Assembly (NCBI GenBank): GCA_946403545.1
Contig: CAMJAG010000004.1
Coordinates: forward strand, 1 to 24,820
Length of the DNA stretch: 24,820 nucleotides
DNA from: an uncultured Caryophanales bacterium
GTDB taxonomy: Bacteria; Bacillota_I; Bacilli_A; RFN20; CAG-826
Reading direction: 5' to 3'
Shown: in pieces, positions 7,598 to 15,543 of the stretch
Layout of the letters: every line of letters starts with the position of its first letter
How positions within the stretch are numbered: position 1 is the stretch's first letter
Notes under the pieces: model-generated
The model's database searches: none
What the model saw: the letters and a program-made list of their open reading frames with translations, nothing else
What the model was told of the DNA's origin: nothing
Program-made: the position numbers and the translations under genes

Positions 7598-7942
7598 TTA
7601 ATAAAGTGACATGACCTTTACTTGAACATCGAAAGGAATTTGTTCTGTTGATGCAAGTAAAGTATTAGTTACTTCCTCGTTGATATTTTTACAGACGTTT
7701 TGAATATTCTCTTCTTTTGCAACATCAATAAATAATGAAACATGGAGAATTCCCCTACTAATTGAGGTAGAAACTGGTTTATGAAGCTTGATCTTCTTAT
7801 TACGTTTCTTTGTTTCATTGCATGAAAGGTCAATTCCTTTAACTCTTTGTAAGGATAAAGAAACTAAGGAATCAAATGCATTTAGTGAGATTCCAATTTT
7901 GCCTTTGCTTTGAAAGTTTTCAATGAATAAATATTTTGCCAT
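7598..7942 (-). CDS. Asp23/Gls24 family protein (YqhY-like)
   Basis: This 114-residue protein has the Asp23/Gls24 (DUF322) layout. It has a GKIGISLNAFDSLVSLSLQ-like N-terminus (14-32), a short basic linker (KKRNKKIKLHK, 45-55), a beta-rich RGILHVSLFIDV segment (63-74), then a helix and a final strand ending in VQVKVMSLY. Its position directly before nusB is that of Bacillus yqhY, whose product is linked to acetyl-CoA carboxylase; no acc genes lie in this window. The molecular function of the family is poorly defined. The ATG at 7942 has no SD. A good -10 box ends six bases before it, so the mRNA is probably leaderless. It appears to head the nusB-xseAB-dxs operon. Confidence 0.82.
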   Translation of the reverse strand: MAKYLFIENFQSKGKIGISLNAFDSLVSLSLQRVKGIDLSCNETKKRNKKIKLHKPVSTSISRGILHVSLFIDVAKEENIQNVCKNINEEVTNTLLASTEQIPFDVQVKVMSLY

Positions 7943-7948
7943 GTAATA

Positions 7949-7977
7949 AATATATCTTATATATATTTCTAATTCAA
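7949..7977 (-). promoter_or_regulatory. Promoter of the yqhY-nusB-xseAB-dxs operon (leaderless type)
   Basis: TTGAAT (7977-7972), a 17-nt spacer and TATATT (7954-7949) are followed after six bases by the ATG at 7942. The remainder of the gap up to the tkt terminator (about 7978-8040) is AT-rich and shows nothing else I can name. Confidence 0.6.
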
Positions 7978-8040
7978 TGTTTTACATAAAATCAATTAAA
8001 ATGTTTCTTAAATTAATTTAAAAAACATTCATTATTTTCT

Positions 8041-8075
8041 TAAAGATAAAGAAAAAGGATACATTATGTATCCTT
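8041..8075 (-). terminator. Intrinsic terminator after tkt
   Basis: The 21-base perfect palindrome AAGGATACAT-A-ATGTATCCTT (8075-8055, minus strand) folds into a stem of nine or ten pairs and is followed by TTTCTTTATCTTTA on the minus strand. It lies 23 bases after the tkt stop and separates tkt from the yqhY operon. Confidence 0.85.
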
Positions 8076-8098
8076 ATTTCATTAATTGTTTTTGGAAA

Positions 8099-10072
8099 TT
8101 ATTTAACAATTTCTTTAACTTTAGCGACAACGTTTTCAACAGTGAAGCCAAATTTCTTTAAGACAACACCTGCAGGACCGGATGCACCAAAGGAGTCAAT
8201 TGATAAATGATATTTAGCGTATTTATCCCAACCAAAGCTTGTGAGCATTTCAAGAGACATACATTTCCTTGGATCGTCTCCAATGACGCTTACTTTGTAA
8301 TCTTCAGATTGTTTATCGAAGTATTCTTGGCAAGGCATTGAAACAACTCTAACATCAATTCCTTCTTCTTTAAGAGCTTTTTGAGCTTCTACTGCTAAAC
8401 CGACTTCAGAGCCAGTAGCGATAAGAATTAACTTAGCGTCTTTTTCTTCTTTGCTTACAACGTAAGCACCTTTTGCTAAACCTTCAGCAGAAGAACCTGC
8501 TAATAAAGGAAGGTTTTGTCTAGAAAGGATTAATGCTGTTGGTTCATCAACGCTTCTTAATGCGCTAACCCATGCAGCGTATGTTTCGCGTTCATCACAT
8601 GGACGTACTACGTTAACATGTGGAGTTGCACGTAACATTGCGAGTTGTTCGATTGGTTGGTGAGTTGGACCATCTTCACCAACTGCAATTGAGTCATGAG
8701 AGAATAAATAAATTGCTGGTAAGTGTGTGATAGCAGCCATTCTAATAGCAGCTTTCATATAATCAGCGAAAACACAGAAGCAGCCAACATATGTTCTTAA
8801 TCCACCATGGAGTAAGATACCATTTTGTGCAGCAGCCATTGCGAATTCACGAATACCCCAGTTAACATTGTGTCCATCTCTTGTAGCAGGTTCAAAGTTA
8901 ACACCATTTTCAAGTTTAGTCATAACTGAACCAGCAACGTCAGCGGAACCACCTAATAAGTTAGGTAATGCAAGCATATAAGCATTTAATGCTTTGCCAC
9001 TAGCGACACGGCTAGATGTTGAGCTACCTTCAGCAAATTCTGGATATGCATCTGGTACGTATTTAGAAACATCTAATGATTTTGTGCAATATGCAAATCT
9101 ATCTGCATCAACTGGATGTTTTTCAGCATACTTTTTGAAGTTTGCTTCCCAATCTGCTAATGCTTTTTCACCACGTTTTTGGTATGTTTCCTTAAATAAG
9201 GAATATACTTCTTCAGGTACTGTGAAGTCTGGGTAGTCATAACCATAAACTTCTTTAGCGTGTTTTCCATCTTCTTCACCTAATGGATTACCATGAACTT
9301 TAGATGTACCTTGTTTTAATGAACCATAACCAATAATTGTGTGAACGATGATTAATGTTGGTTTTTCTTTAGAAAGTTTAGCTTGTTTTAATGCATTATC
9401 GATTGCATCGACATCATTACCATCTGCAACTTCTAAGACATCCCATTCACTTGCTAAGAATCTTGTCTTAACAGATTCAGAGAAGGAAAGATCAAGACCA
9501 CCGTCAAGAGTAACTTGGTTAGCGTCATAAATTAAAATTAATTTATTGAGTTTTTGGTGACCAGCAAGAGAGATAGCTTCTTGAGAAATACCTTCTTGTA
9601 AACAACCATCACCACATAAACAGTATGTGAAGTGGTTAATTAATTTGTCACCATCAGGATAATTTGCAGCAAGTGCTTGTTCTGCCATTGCCATACCAAC
9701 AGCTTGTGCAATACCTTGTCCTAAAGGACCACTAGTAGCATCAACACCATCAGTCCAACCATATTCTGGGTGACCTGGAGTTAATGAATCAACTTGTCTA
9801 AAGTTTTTAATATCATCCATGGATACTTTGTATCCGCAGATGTGGAGCATTGTATATAACAATGCAGAAGCGTGACCAGCGGATAATACGAATCTATCTC
9901 TATTAATCCACTTTGAGTCTTTTGGTGTGCTCACGAGGTGGCGTGACCACAATGTGTACATGATAGGTGCGGAACCAAGGGCCATACCTGGGTGACCAGA
10001 TTTAGCTTTATTGATTTCATCAATACACAAGGAACGTATAGCATTAACACTTAAACTATCAATATTCTTCAT
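8099..10072 (-). CDS. tkt: Transketolase
   Basis: This 657-residue thiamine-diphosphate enzyme moves two-carbon ketol units between sugar phosphates in the non-oxidative pentose phosphate pathway. Substrate- and cofactor-site histidines are visible at H27 (SGHPGMA), H67 (SAGHAS), H101 (TPGHPE) and H260 (KVHGNPLG). The diphosphate/Mg motif runs from GDGCLQEG (154-161) to N185. E409 in GIREFAM is the expected catalytic glutamate that protonates the thiamine ring. The pyrimidine domain (about 350-520) and the C-terminal domain are complete, and length is normal. It has a strong SD (GGAGGA), its own promoter overlapping the aspS terminator hairpin, and a strong terminator, so it is probably transcribed alone. 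With dxs and deoB in the window it forms a pentose-phosphate theme, but the genes are not in one operon. Confidence 0.96.
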   Translation of the reverse strand: MKNIDSLSVNAIRSLCIDEINKAKSGHPGMALGSAPIMYTLWSRHLVSTPKDSKWINRDRFVLSAGHASALLYTMLHICGYKVSMDDIKNFRQVDSLTPGHPEYGWTDGVDATSGPLGQGIAQAVGMAMAEQALAANYPDGDKLINHFTYCLCGDGCLQEGISQEAISLAGHQKLNKLILIYDANQVTLDGGLDLSFSESVKTRFLASEWDVLEVADGNDVDAIDNALKQAKLSKEKPTLIIVHTIIGYGSLKQGTSKVHGNPLGEEDGKHAKEVYGYDYPDFTVPEEVYSLFKETYQKRGEKALADWEANFKKYAEKHPVDADRFAYCTKSLDVSKYVPDAYPEFAEGSSTSSRVASGKALNAYMLALPNLLGGSADVAGSVMTKLENGVNFEPATRDGHNVNWGIREFAMAAAQNGILLHGGLRTYVGCFCVFADYMKAAIRMAAITHLPAIYLFSHDSIAVGEDGPTHQPIEQLAMLRATPHVNVVRPCDERETYAAWVSALRSVDEPTALILSRQNLPLLAGSSAEGLAKGAYVVSKEEKDAKLILIATGSEVGLAVEAQKALKEEGIDVRVVSMPCQEYFDKQSEDYKVSVIGDDPRKCMSLEMLTSFGWDKYAKYHLSIDSFGASGPAGVVLKKFGFTVENVVAKVKEIVK

Positions 10073-10099
10073 TTCAAATCCTCCAATTAGTAGTTTATT

Positions 10100-10129
10100 A
10101 GTATATTATTAGTTTTATATAAAATACAA
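10100..10129 (-). promoter_or_regulatory. Candidate tkt promoter
   Basis: TTGTAT (10129-10124), an 18-nt spacer and TATACT (10105-10100) lie upstream of the tkt SD GGAGGA (10084-10079). The -35 lies inside the hairpin that follows aspS. Confidence 0.45.
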
Positions 10130-10138
10130 TGTATTTTA
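10116..10138 (-). terminator. Weak AT-only terminator-like hairpin after aspS
   Basis: AAAATACA-T-TGTATTTT (10137-10121, minus strand) is a perfect palindrome starting one base after the aspS stop and followed by ATATAAAAC. The stem is mostly A-T pairs, so termination would be inefficient; it may serve only partly as a terminator. Confidence 0.4.
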
Positions 10139-11866
10139 TTACTCTATTTCAACCTTGATGCCTAAATCATCAAGTTGCTTTTGAGTGACCTCTGTTGGAG
10201 CACCACTCATTGGACATACGCCAGCAAGATTCTTAGGGAATGCGATAACATCACGAATATTATCTGTTCCACCTAAAATCATTGCTAATCTATCCAAACC
10301 ATATGCCATACCTGCGTGTGGAGGTGTGCCATATTGTAAAGCTTCAACGAAGTAACCAAACTTCTTAGTGATTTCTTCATCGCTAAGACCTAATACTCTA
10401 AAGATCTTTCTTTGAACGTCTTGGTCATAAATACGAAGTGTTCCACCACCAGCTTCATAACCATTGATAACAATGTCATAAGCATAGCTTAAAGCCTTTG
10501 TTGGATCTTCATCTAAGTACTTTAAGTCTTCGTCTCTTGGACGAGTAAATGGATGGTGAGTAGCGACGATTTCACCACTTTCAACGTCTCTTTCAAACAT
10601 TGGGAAGTCAATAACCCATAATAAATCATACGTATTTGGTTTAATTAAGCCTAAAGACTTACCATATTGTAATCTAATAGCTCCTAATAAAGGAGTAACT
10701 CTATTATAGTTGCCTGCAGCAATAATAATGATATCCCCTTCTTTAGCATCTAATGATTTAATTAAATCATTTCTTTCATCATCAGAAAGGAATTTATTAA
10801 AGCTACCTGCTAATTCATTATTTTCATATTTTAAAACTGCTAGACCACCAAGACCGAACTTCTTAGCTTCTAAAGTTAAGTTATCGATAACTTTTCTTGA
10901 TGTTTCTTTAGCAACTCCTGGAACACATAAACCTTTGATTGCTTCAGAGGTTTTGTATGCTTCAAAAGCAGTATTCGTGAATACTTCTTTTAAATCATGT
11001 AATTCGATAGCGAATCTTGTGTCTGGTTTATCACTGCCAAAACGTTCCATAGCTTCCTTATAAGTCATTTGTCTTAAAGGAAGTGGTACATCATAACCAA
11101 CTGTATTTTTAAAGATTTCTTTAATTAATCCTTCCATTAAAGTAAGGAATTGGTTTTGATCTAAGAAACTTGTTTCAATATCGATTTGAGTGAAGTCAGG
11201 TTGTCTATCTGCTCTTAAATCTTCATCTCTAAAACAGCGTGCGATTTGATAATATCTTTCGAATCCTCCTACCATTAATAATTGTTTAAACATTTGAGGG
11301 GATTGAGGTAAAGCATAGAAACTACCATGATGTAATCTTGATGGAACTAAGTATTCTTTAGCGCCTTCTGGAGAAGATGCGCAAAGCATTGGAGTTTCAA
11401 TTTCGATAAATTGATGTTCGTGAAGATATTTATGAACTGTAATCTTAATTTGATCACGAATATCAAAGTATCTTTGCATACAAGGTCTTCTTAAATCTAG
11501 ATATCTATATTTAAGTCTTGTATCTTCTAAAGCATCAGTTTCATCTGCGATAATTAATGGAGTTAATTTTGCAGTATTGATAACATTGATTTCATCAGCG
11601 ATGACTTCAATTTCACCAGTTTTCATCTTAGTATTTGCAACTTCTCTTAAAGAGACTGTGCCTTTTACTTGAATGACATATTCATTTCTAACGTCAGGAA
11701 CTTTGTCTGGTTCTTTAACCATAACTTGGATAATTCCACTTCTATCTCTAAGATCGATAAAAAGGATGCTACCTAAGTTTCTTCTTTTGCTAACCCAGCC
11801 AAGAAGCACTACTTTTTCGCCGACATTATTTTTATTTAATTCAGCATTTCTATGCGTTCTTTCCAT
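10139..11866 (-). CDS. aspS: Aspartyl-tRNA synthetase (bacterial type)
   Basis: This 575-residue class II synthetase attaches aspartate to tRNA-Asp. An N-terminal OB-fold anticodon domain (about 1-100) contains GWVSKRRNLGSILFIDLRDR (23-42). Class II motif 2 is visible in FERYYQIARCFRDEDLRADR (202-221) followed by QPDFTQID. Motif 3 is GMAYGLDRLAMIL (519-531). The insertion typical of bacterial AspRS (GAD domain, about 280-415) is present, so this is the bacterial rather than archaeal form. Length is near normal. It follows hisS by eight bases, the same hisS-aspS pair as in Bacillus. No good SD precedes the ATG. AATAAT seven bases before the start could be a weak -10, but no -35 matches. Whether it is discriminating or also charges tRNA-Asn cannot be told from this window. 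Confidence 0.96.
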   Translation of the reverse strand: MERTHRNAELNKNNVGEKVVLLGWVSKRRNLGSILFIDLRDRSGIIQVMVKEPDKVPDVRNEYVIQVKGTVSLREVANTKMKTGEIEVIADEINVINTAKLTPLIIADETDALEDTRLKYRYLDLRRPCMQRYFDIRDQIKITVHKYLHEHQFIEIETPMLCASSPEGAKEYLVPSRLHHGSFYALPQSPQMFKQLLMVGGFERYYQIARCFRDEDLRADRQPDFTQIDIETSFLDQNQFLTLMEGLIKEIFKNTVGYDVPLPLRQMTYKEAMERFGSDKPDTRFAIELHDLKEVFTNTAFEAYKTSEAIKGLCVPGVAKETSRKVIDNLTLEAKKFGLGGLAVLKYENNELAGSFNKFLSDDERNDLIKSLDAKEGDIIIIAAGNYNRVTPLLGAIRLQYGKSLGLIKPNTYDLLWVIDFPMFERDVESGEIVATHHPFTRPRDEDLKYLDEDPTKALSYAYDIVINGYEAGGGTLRIYDQDVQRKIFRVLGLSDEEITKKFGYFVEALQYGTPPHAGMAYGLDRLAMILGGTDNIRDVIAFPKNLAGVCPMSGAPTEVTQKQLDDLGIKVEIE

Positions 11867-11874
11867 AAAATCTA

Positions 11875-13269
11875 TTATTCGCCTTTCTTATCTTTACACT
11901 TACATTCATGATCGTGGTCATGATGATGTTCGCCACAACAGCAATCATCATCTCCACAACAACATTCATGTTCGTGTTCAAAACCTTCTAAAATATCTGC
12001 AACTTTTTCAATCATTTCTTCAACAGGAACTACGATTTGTTCAGTAGTTACTAAGTTTTTAATAACAACTGTTCCATTTTCAAGTTCATTGTCGCCGACA
12101 ATAACTGCTACTTTTGCATTCTTCTTCGCAGCACGCTTAATTTGTGCGCCCATCTTTGCGCTATCAAAGCACATATCTACATATATGCCTTGCATACGTA
12201 AGGAATTTGCGAGATTCAAACAATATTTTTGTGCATCTTCACCCATTGGCATCATATAGACATCAAGTCTATTTGATACGTCAGGAAGAAGGTCATCATC
12301 CTTCAACACTGAAACTAAACGTTCCACTCCAAAGGAGAAACCAACACCAGGGAGATCAGGTCCGCCCACTTCTCTAACAAGCTTATCGTAGTGACCACCA
12401 GCACCGATTGCGCCATAATCATTACCTTTACTTGATTTATAGTGGAATTCAAATACTGCATCTGAATAGTAATCTAGACCTCTCACTAAAGTGTCATCGA
12501 TTTCATAAGGAATCTTCATATCATCTAACATTTCACATAAGCTAGCAAATTTTGCTCTGCTTTCAGGAGTTAGATAATCAGACATCTTAGGAGCGTTTTT
12601 AACGATTTCTTGATCTTGAGGAACTTTACAATCAAGAATTCTAAGAGGATTTAATTCATATCTTTGTTTACAATCATCACACATATCAGCAACCTTATCT
12701 TTAAAGAAATCTTTAAGAGCTGTTTTATAGTTTTCTCTAGATTGATTGTCACCTAATGTGTTGATTTTTAATGTAACGTTTTCAAGGCCAATAGTCACTA
12801 ACATTGTGTATGCCATAGCGATGACTTCTGCATCGTTAAGGTAATTTGCTTGTCCTACGGACTCAACACCGAATTGGTTGAATTGACGATATCTACCTAA
12901 TTGAGGACGTTCATATCTAAATACTGGTCCACAATAATAGAGTTTTAGAGGCATTTCTCTATCAACATAGAGTTTGTTTTGAACGATTAATCTCATGATA
13001 CCAGCAGTGAATTCTGGTCTAAGAGTTAAACTTCTATCACCTTTATCTAGAAATGTATACATTTCTTTTCTAACGACATCACTAGATTCACCAACACCAC
13101 GAACAAATAGTTCACTGTGTTCTAATACAGGTGGTCTCACTTCTGTATAAGCAAAGAATTCTGCGACTTGCTTAAGCATTGATTCAATTATTGCAAAAGC
13201 ATTAGCTTCTTCACCAATTATGTCGTGAGTGCCTTTAACGTTTTTTATTTCTTCCATAATTTCCTCCAT
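11875..13269 (-). CDS. hisS: Histidyl-tRNA synthetase with a Cys/His-rich C-terminal tail
   Basis: This class II synthetase attaches histidine to tRNA-His. It has motif 2 (LTLRPEFTAGIMRL), the histidine-specific LVRGLDYYSDAVFEF segment, motif 3 (GVGFSFGVERLV) and the C-terminal anticodon-binding domain. HisRS normally ends near residue 425-430. Here a tail of about 35 residues follows (430-464), with 8 Cys and 7 His: two CCC triplets separated by GDDD, then a HHHDHDH run and CKCK. This composition is typical of metal-binding tails and is not part of known HisRS catalysis; metal binding is inferred. The first ATG (13269) overlaps the rel stop (TAATG), but GGAGG lies five bases before a second in-frame ATG at 13257, so the protein may begin at residue 5. 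It sits in the rel-hisS-aspS order known from Firmicutes, without dtd. Confidence 0.95.
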   Translation of the reverse strand: MEEIMEEIKNVKGTHDIIGEEANAFAIIESMLKQVAEFFAYTEVRPPVLEHSELFVRGVGESSDVVRKEMYTFLDKGDRSLTLRPEFTAGIMRLIVQNKLYVDREMPLKLYYCGPVFRYERPQLGRYRQFNQFGVESVGQANYLNDAEVIAMAYTMLVTIGLENVTLKINTLGDNQSRENYKTALKDFFKDKVADMCDDCKQRYELNPLRILDCKVPQDQEIVKNAPKMSDYLTPESRAKFASLCEMLDDMKIPYEIDDTLVRGLDYYSDAVFEFHYKSSKGNDYGAIGAGGHYDKLVREVGGPDLPGVGFSFGVERLVSVLKDDDLLPDVSNRLDVYMMPMGEDAQKYCLNLANSLRMQGIYVDMCFDSAKMGAQIKRAAKKNAKVAVIVGDNELENGTVVIKNLVTTEQIVVPVEEMIEKVADILEGFEHEHECCCGDDDCCCGEHHHDHDHECKCKDKKGE

Positions 13270-15488
13270 TAATGTATAACTCTGGTAATTGTGTAAATAC
13301 CAGTAACACCATGTAAGATGTTAAATATATCATTTAGACGCTTAGCGTCTGTTACAAGAATAGTTGCGGTAATAATTGCAGAGAAGTTTGTAGGAACAGC
13401 TCTTGCGTTGATGCTTGCGATTGATACCTTATTTGAGGACAATACGTTCATAACATCTACGAGTAAGTTATTTCTATCACTTGCTTCAATCATGATATCC
13501 ACAGGATATGTAGCGTATCCTAAATCTTGTTTCCAATAAACGTCCACTAATCTCTCTTTTTCATGGGCGATATTTGGGCATGCTTTTCTATGAACAGAAA
13601 TACCTTTACCTTTGGTAATATAGCCAACAATGTCATCTCCTGGAATTGGAGTACAACAGTTCGCTAATGTAATAGCGATCTTGCCAACACCTTTACAATA
13701 GACTGGGCAATCATCTCTATTAATAGGTTTTGTAGTTCTATTTATAGTCTCTTCAATACTCACTTGTCTCTTAATTTTTAAGAAATCAATGATACTTGAA
13801 GGAATTGGTTTTCTATTATTGACACCGATGAATAGTTCATCAACGTCTTTAAATCCATAGTTTTCAAGAACTTTAGGAGAATCTAAAAGTTCCATCATTT
13901 CTTCTTCAGTTAAACCTCTATCTCTAAAGGCATCAACACAGCTTGCTTTACCTCTAGCAATCTTTTCATCTCTAAGAAGTTCAGCATTTTTCTTTGCAAT
14001 AAACTTACGAATACATTGTTTAGCAGCACCAGATTTGACAAAGTCAAGCCATCTTTCACTTGGTCCAGGAGATGTTTTGGAAGTTTTAATTTCCACCATA
14101 TCGCCTGTTTTTAAGATTGTATTAAGTGGCACCATCACACCATTGACTAATGAGCCGACACATAAGTCGCCCACACGTGAGTGAATGTGATAGGCAAAAT
14201 CAACTGGAGTAGATCCACTAGGAAGTTCGATAACTTTACCTTTAGGAGTGAATACATAAATACGAGAACCAAAGATATCTCTATTTAAGTTATCCATGTA
14301 TTCTGTAGCGTTTTCATCTTGAGATTCACTTGAGATAGAGACAAAGTCTCTAAACCAGTGTAATTTATTTTCAATTTCTCTTTGTTCAACCTCAGAGTTA
14401 TAGCCACCTTCTTTATATGCCCAGTGAGCAGCAATACCGGTTTCTGCAACTTCATCCATTTCTTTAGTTCTGATTTGAACTTCATAGAAGTTTCCATCAC
14501 CACCAATAATTGTGGTATGCAAAGATCTATACATATTTGGCTTAGGCATTGCGATATAATCTTTAAATCTTCCAGGAACTGGAGTATAGACTTGGTGGAT
14601 TAAACCTAAGATTTCATAACATTGGATTTCAGTTTCAGTAATAACTCTAAGCGCTAAGATATCGTAGACTTCTTCGAAAGGACGTCCTTTGATATAAACT
14701 TTCTTATATGTTGAATAAAGTGATTTAACACGAGAAGATATTTCAAATGGAATATTGTGTTCAAACAAAATATCACCGATTTTCTTTTTTAAAGAATCAA
14801 GAGATTTTGTCATCACTTTAACTTTTCTTTTATATAGTTTTGTAATTTCTTCGTATTTTTCTGGCTCACCATACTTTAAACAAAGATCTTCAAGTTCTGT
14901 TTTGATAGAATCAAGACCAAGTCTAGAAGCGATTGGTACGAAAACTTCGAGTGTTTCTTTTGAGAGCGCTTTTTGTCTTTCGGGTGCGAGTGCTGCTAGT
15001 GTACGCATATTATGCAATCTATCAGCGAGCTTAATAATAATCACTCGAATGTCTTTCGCCATTCCAAGGAAAATTTTTCTATGATCTTCCGCTTCGAATT
15101 CTGCTGCAGTAATCTTAGAGAGTTTTAATCTTTGGATTTTAGTTAAAGAATCAACAAGTAAAGCAACTTCGCCGCCCCATCTCTTTTCAATTTCTTCGAT
15201 TGTGACATCAGTGTCTTCGACAACATCGTGTAATAAACCAGCGATAATTGTTTTTGGACCAGCATGTAAATTAGCAATAATATATGCAACTTCGATTAAA
15301 TGGTGAATATAAGGTTCGCCAGATTTTCTTAATTGACCTTCGTGTTTTTCGCATATAAAAGCATAAGCATCTCTTATTTGCTTTCTATCTTCTAAAGAAG
15401 AAATGTAAGTAAGATAAATGCTTTCTACTTCTTCGAATGTATGGAGTGGATATCCACCGTTAACTTTTGCTTTCTTTTGCTCTTCCAT
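13269..15488 (-). CDS. rel: Bifunctional (p)ppGpp synthetase/hydrolase Rel
   Basis: This 739-residue RelA/SpoT homologue makes and degrades ppGpp, the stringent-response alarmone, in response to uncharged tRNA on ribosomes. The HD hydrolase domain is intact: H62-H63 (IHHLIEVA), HD at 87-88 (LLHDVVED) and ADRLHNMRT (156-163). The synthetase domain has SSRVKSLYSTYKK (251-263), RFKD (307-310) and YRSLHTTI (320-327). RFKD is the RxKD signature of bifunctional Rel rather than the ExDD of monofunctional RelA. Then follow TGS (about 405-465), a helical region, the zinc-finger/conserved-cysteine region with C611-C612 and CPNI (637-640), and a C-terminal ACT domain (660-739). Length is normal. The ATG lacks an SD; GATAAT lies seven bases before it. 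It overlaps hisS (TAATG), placing the ppGpp enzyme and a synthetase that controls tRNA charging in one operon. Confidence 0.96.
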   Translation of the reverse strand: MEEQKKAKVNGGYPLHTFEEVESIYLTYISSLEDRKQIRDAYAFICEKHEGQLRKSGEPYIHHLIEVAYIIANLHAGPKTIIAGLLHDVVEDTDVTIEEIEKRWGGEVALLVDSLTKIQRLKLSKITAAEFEAEDHRKIFLGMAKDIRVIIIKLADRLHNMRTLAALAPERQKALSKETLEVFVPIASRLGLDSIKTELEDLCLKYGEPEKYEEITKLYKRKVKVMTKSLDSLKKKIGDILFEHNIPFEISSRVKSLYSTYKKVYIKGRPFEEVYDILALRVITETEIQCYEILGLIHQVYTPVPGRFKDYIAMPKPNMYRSLHTTIIGGDGNFYEVQIRTKEMDEVAETGIAAHWAYKEGGYNSEVEQREIENKLHWFRDFVSISSESQDENATEYMDNLNRDIFGSRIYVFTPKGKVIELPSGSTPVDFAYHIHSRVGDLCVGSLVNGVMVPLNTILKTGDMVEIKTSKTSPGPSERWLDFVKSGAAKQCIRKFIAKKNAELLRDEKIARGKASCVDAFRDRGLTEEEMMELLDSPKVLENYGFKDVDELFIGVNNRKPIPSSIIDFLKIKRQVSIEETINRTTKPINRDDCPVYCKGVGKIAITLANCCTPIPGDDIVGYITKGKGISVHRKACPNIAHEKERLVDVYWKQDLGYATYPVDIMIEASDRNNLLVDVMNVLSSNKVSIASINARAVPTNFSAIITATILVTDAKRLNDIFNILHGVTGIYTITRVIH

Positions 15489-15495
15489 AACAATT

Positions 15496-15501
15496 ATTAT
15501 C
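15496..15501 (-). promoter_or_regulatory. Possible -10 box of rel (leaderless type)
   Basis: GATAAT ends seven bases before the rel ATG at 15488, the same geometry seen at other operon heads here, and no SD is present. I found no convincing -35 at 16-18 nt, so the call is weak. The same 55-base gap contains a small hairpin, CTTTAT-TAT-ATAAAG, without a T tract. Confidence 0.3.
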
Positions 15502-15543
15502 TTATATGTTTTTCTTTATATAATAAAGAGTAAACTTAAGGAT

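Noticed and set aside
11673..12047. Plus-strand open frame opposite aspS/hisS, with His-rich runs
   Set aside because: It is the antisense shadow of conserved codons, including the hisS tail, and has no SD or family match.
14285..14506. Small alternate-frame ORF within rel, and similar ones in secDF, dxs and tkt
   Set aside because: All overlap well-conserved coding sequence in another frame and show no recognisable protein features.
15517..15532. Hairpin CTTTAT-TAT-ATAAAG between the ABC exporter and rel as a terminator
   Set aside because: The stem is only six mostly A-T pairs and no T tract follows on either strand.
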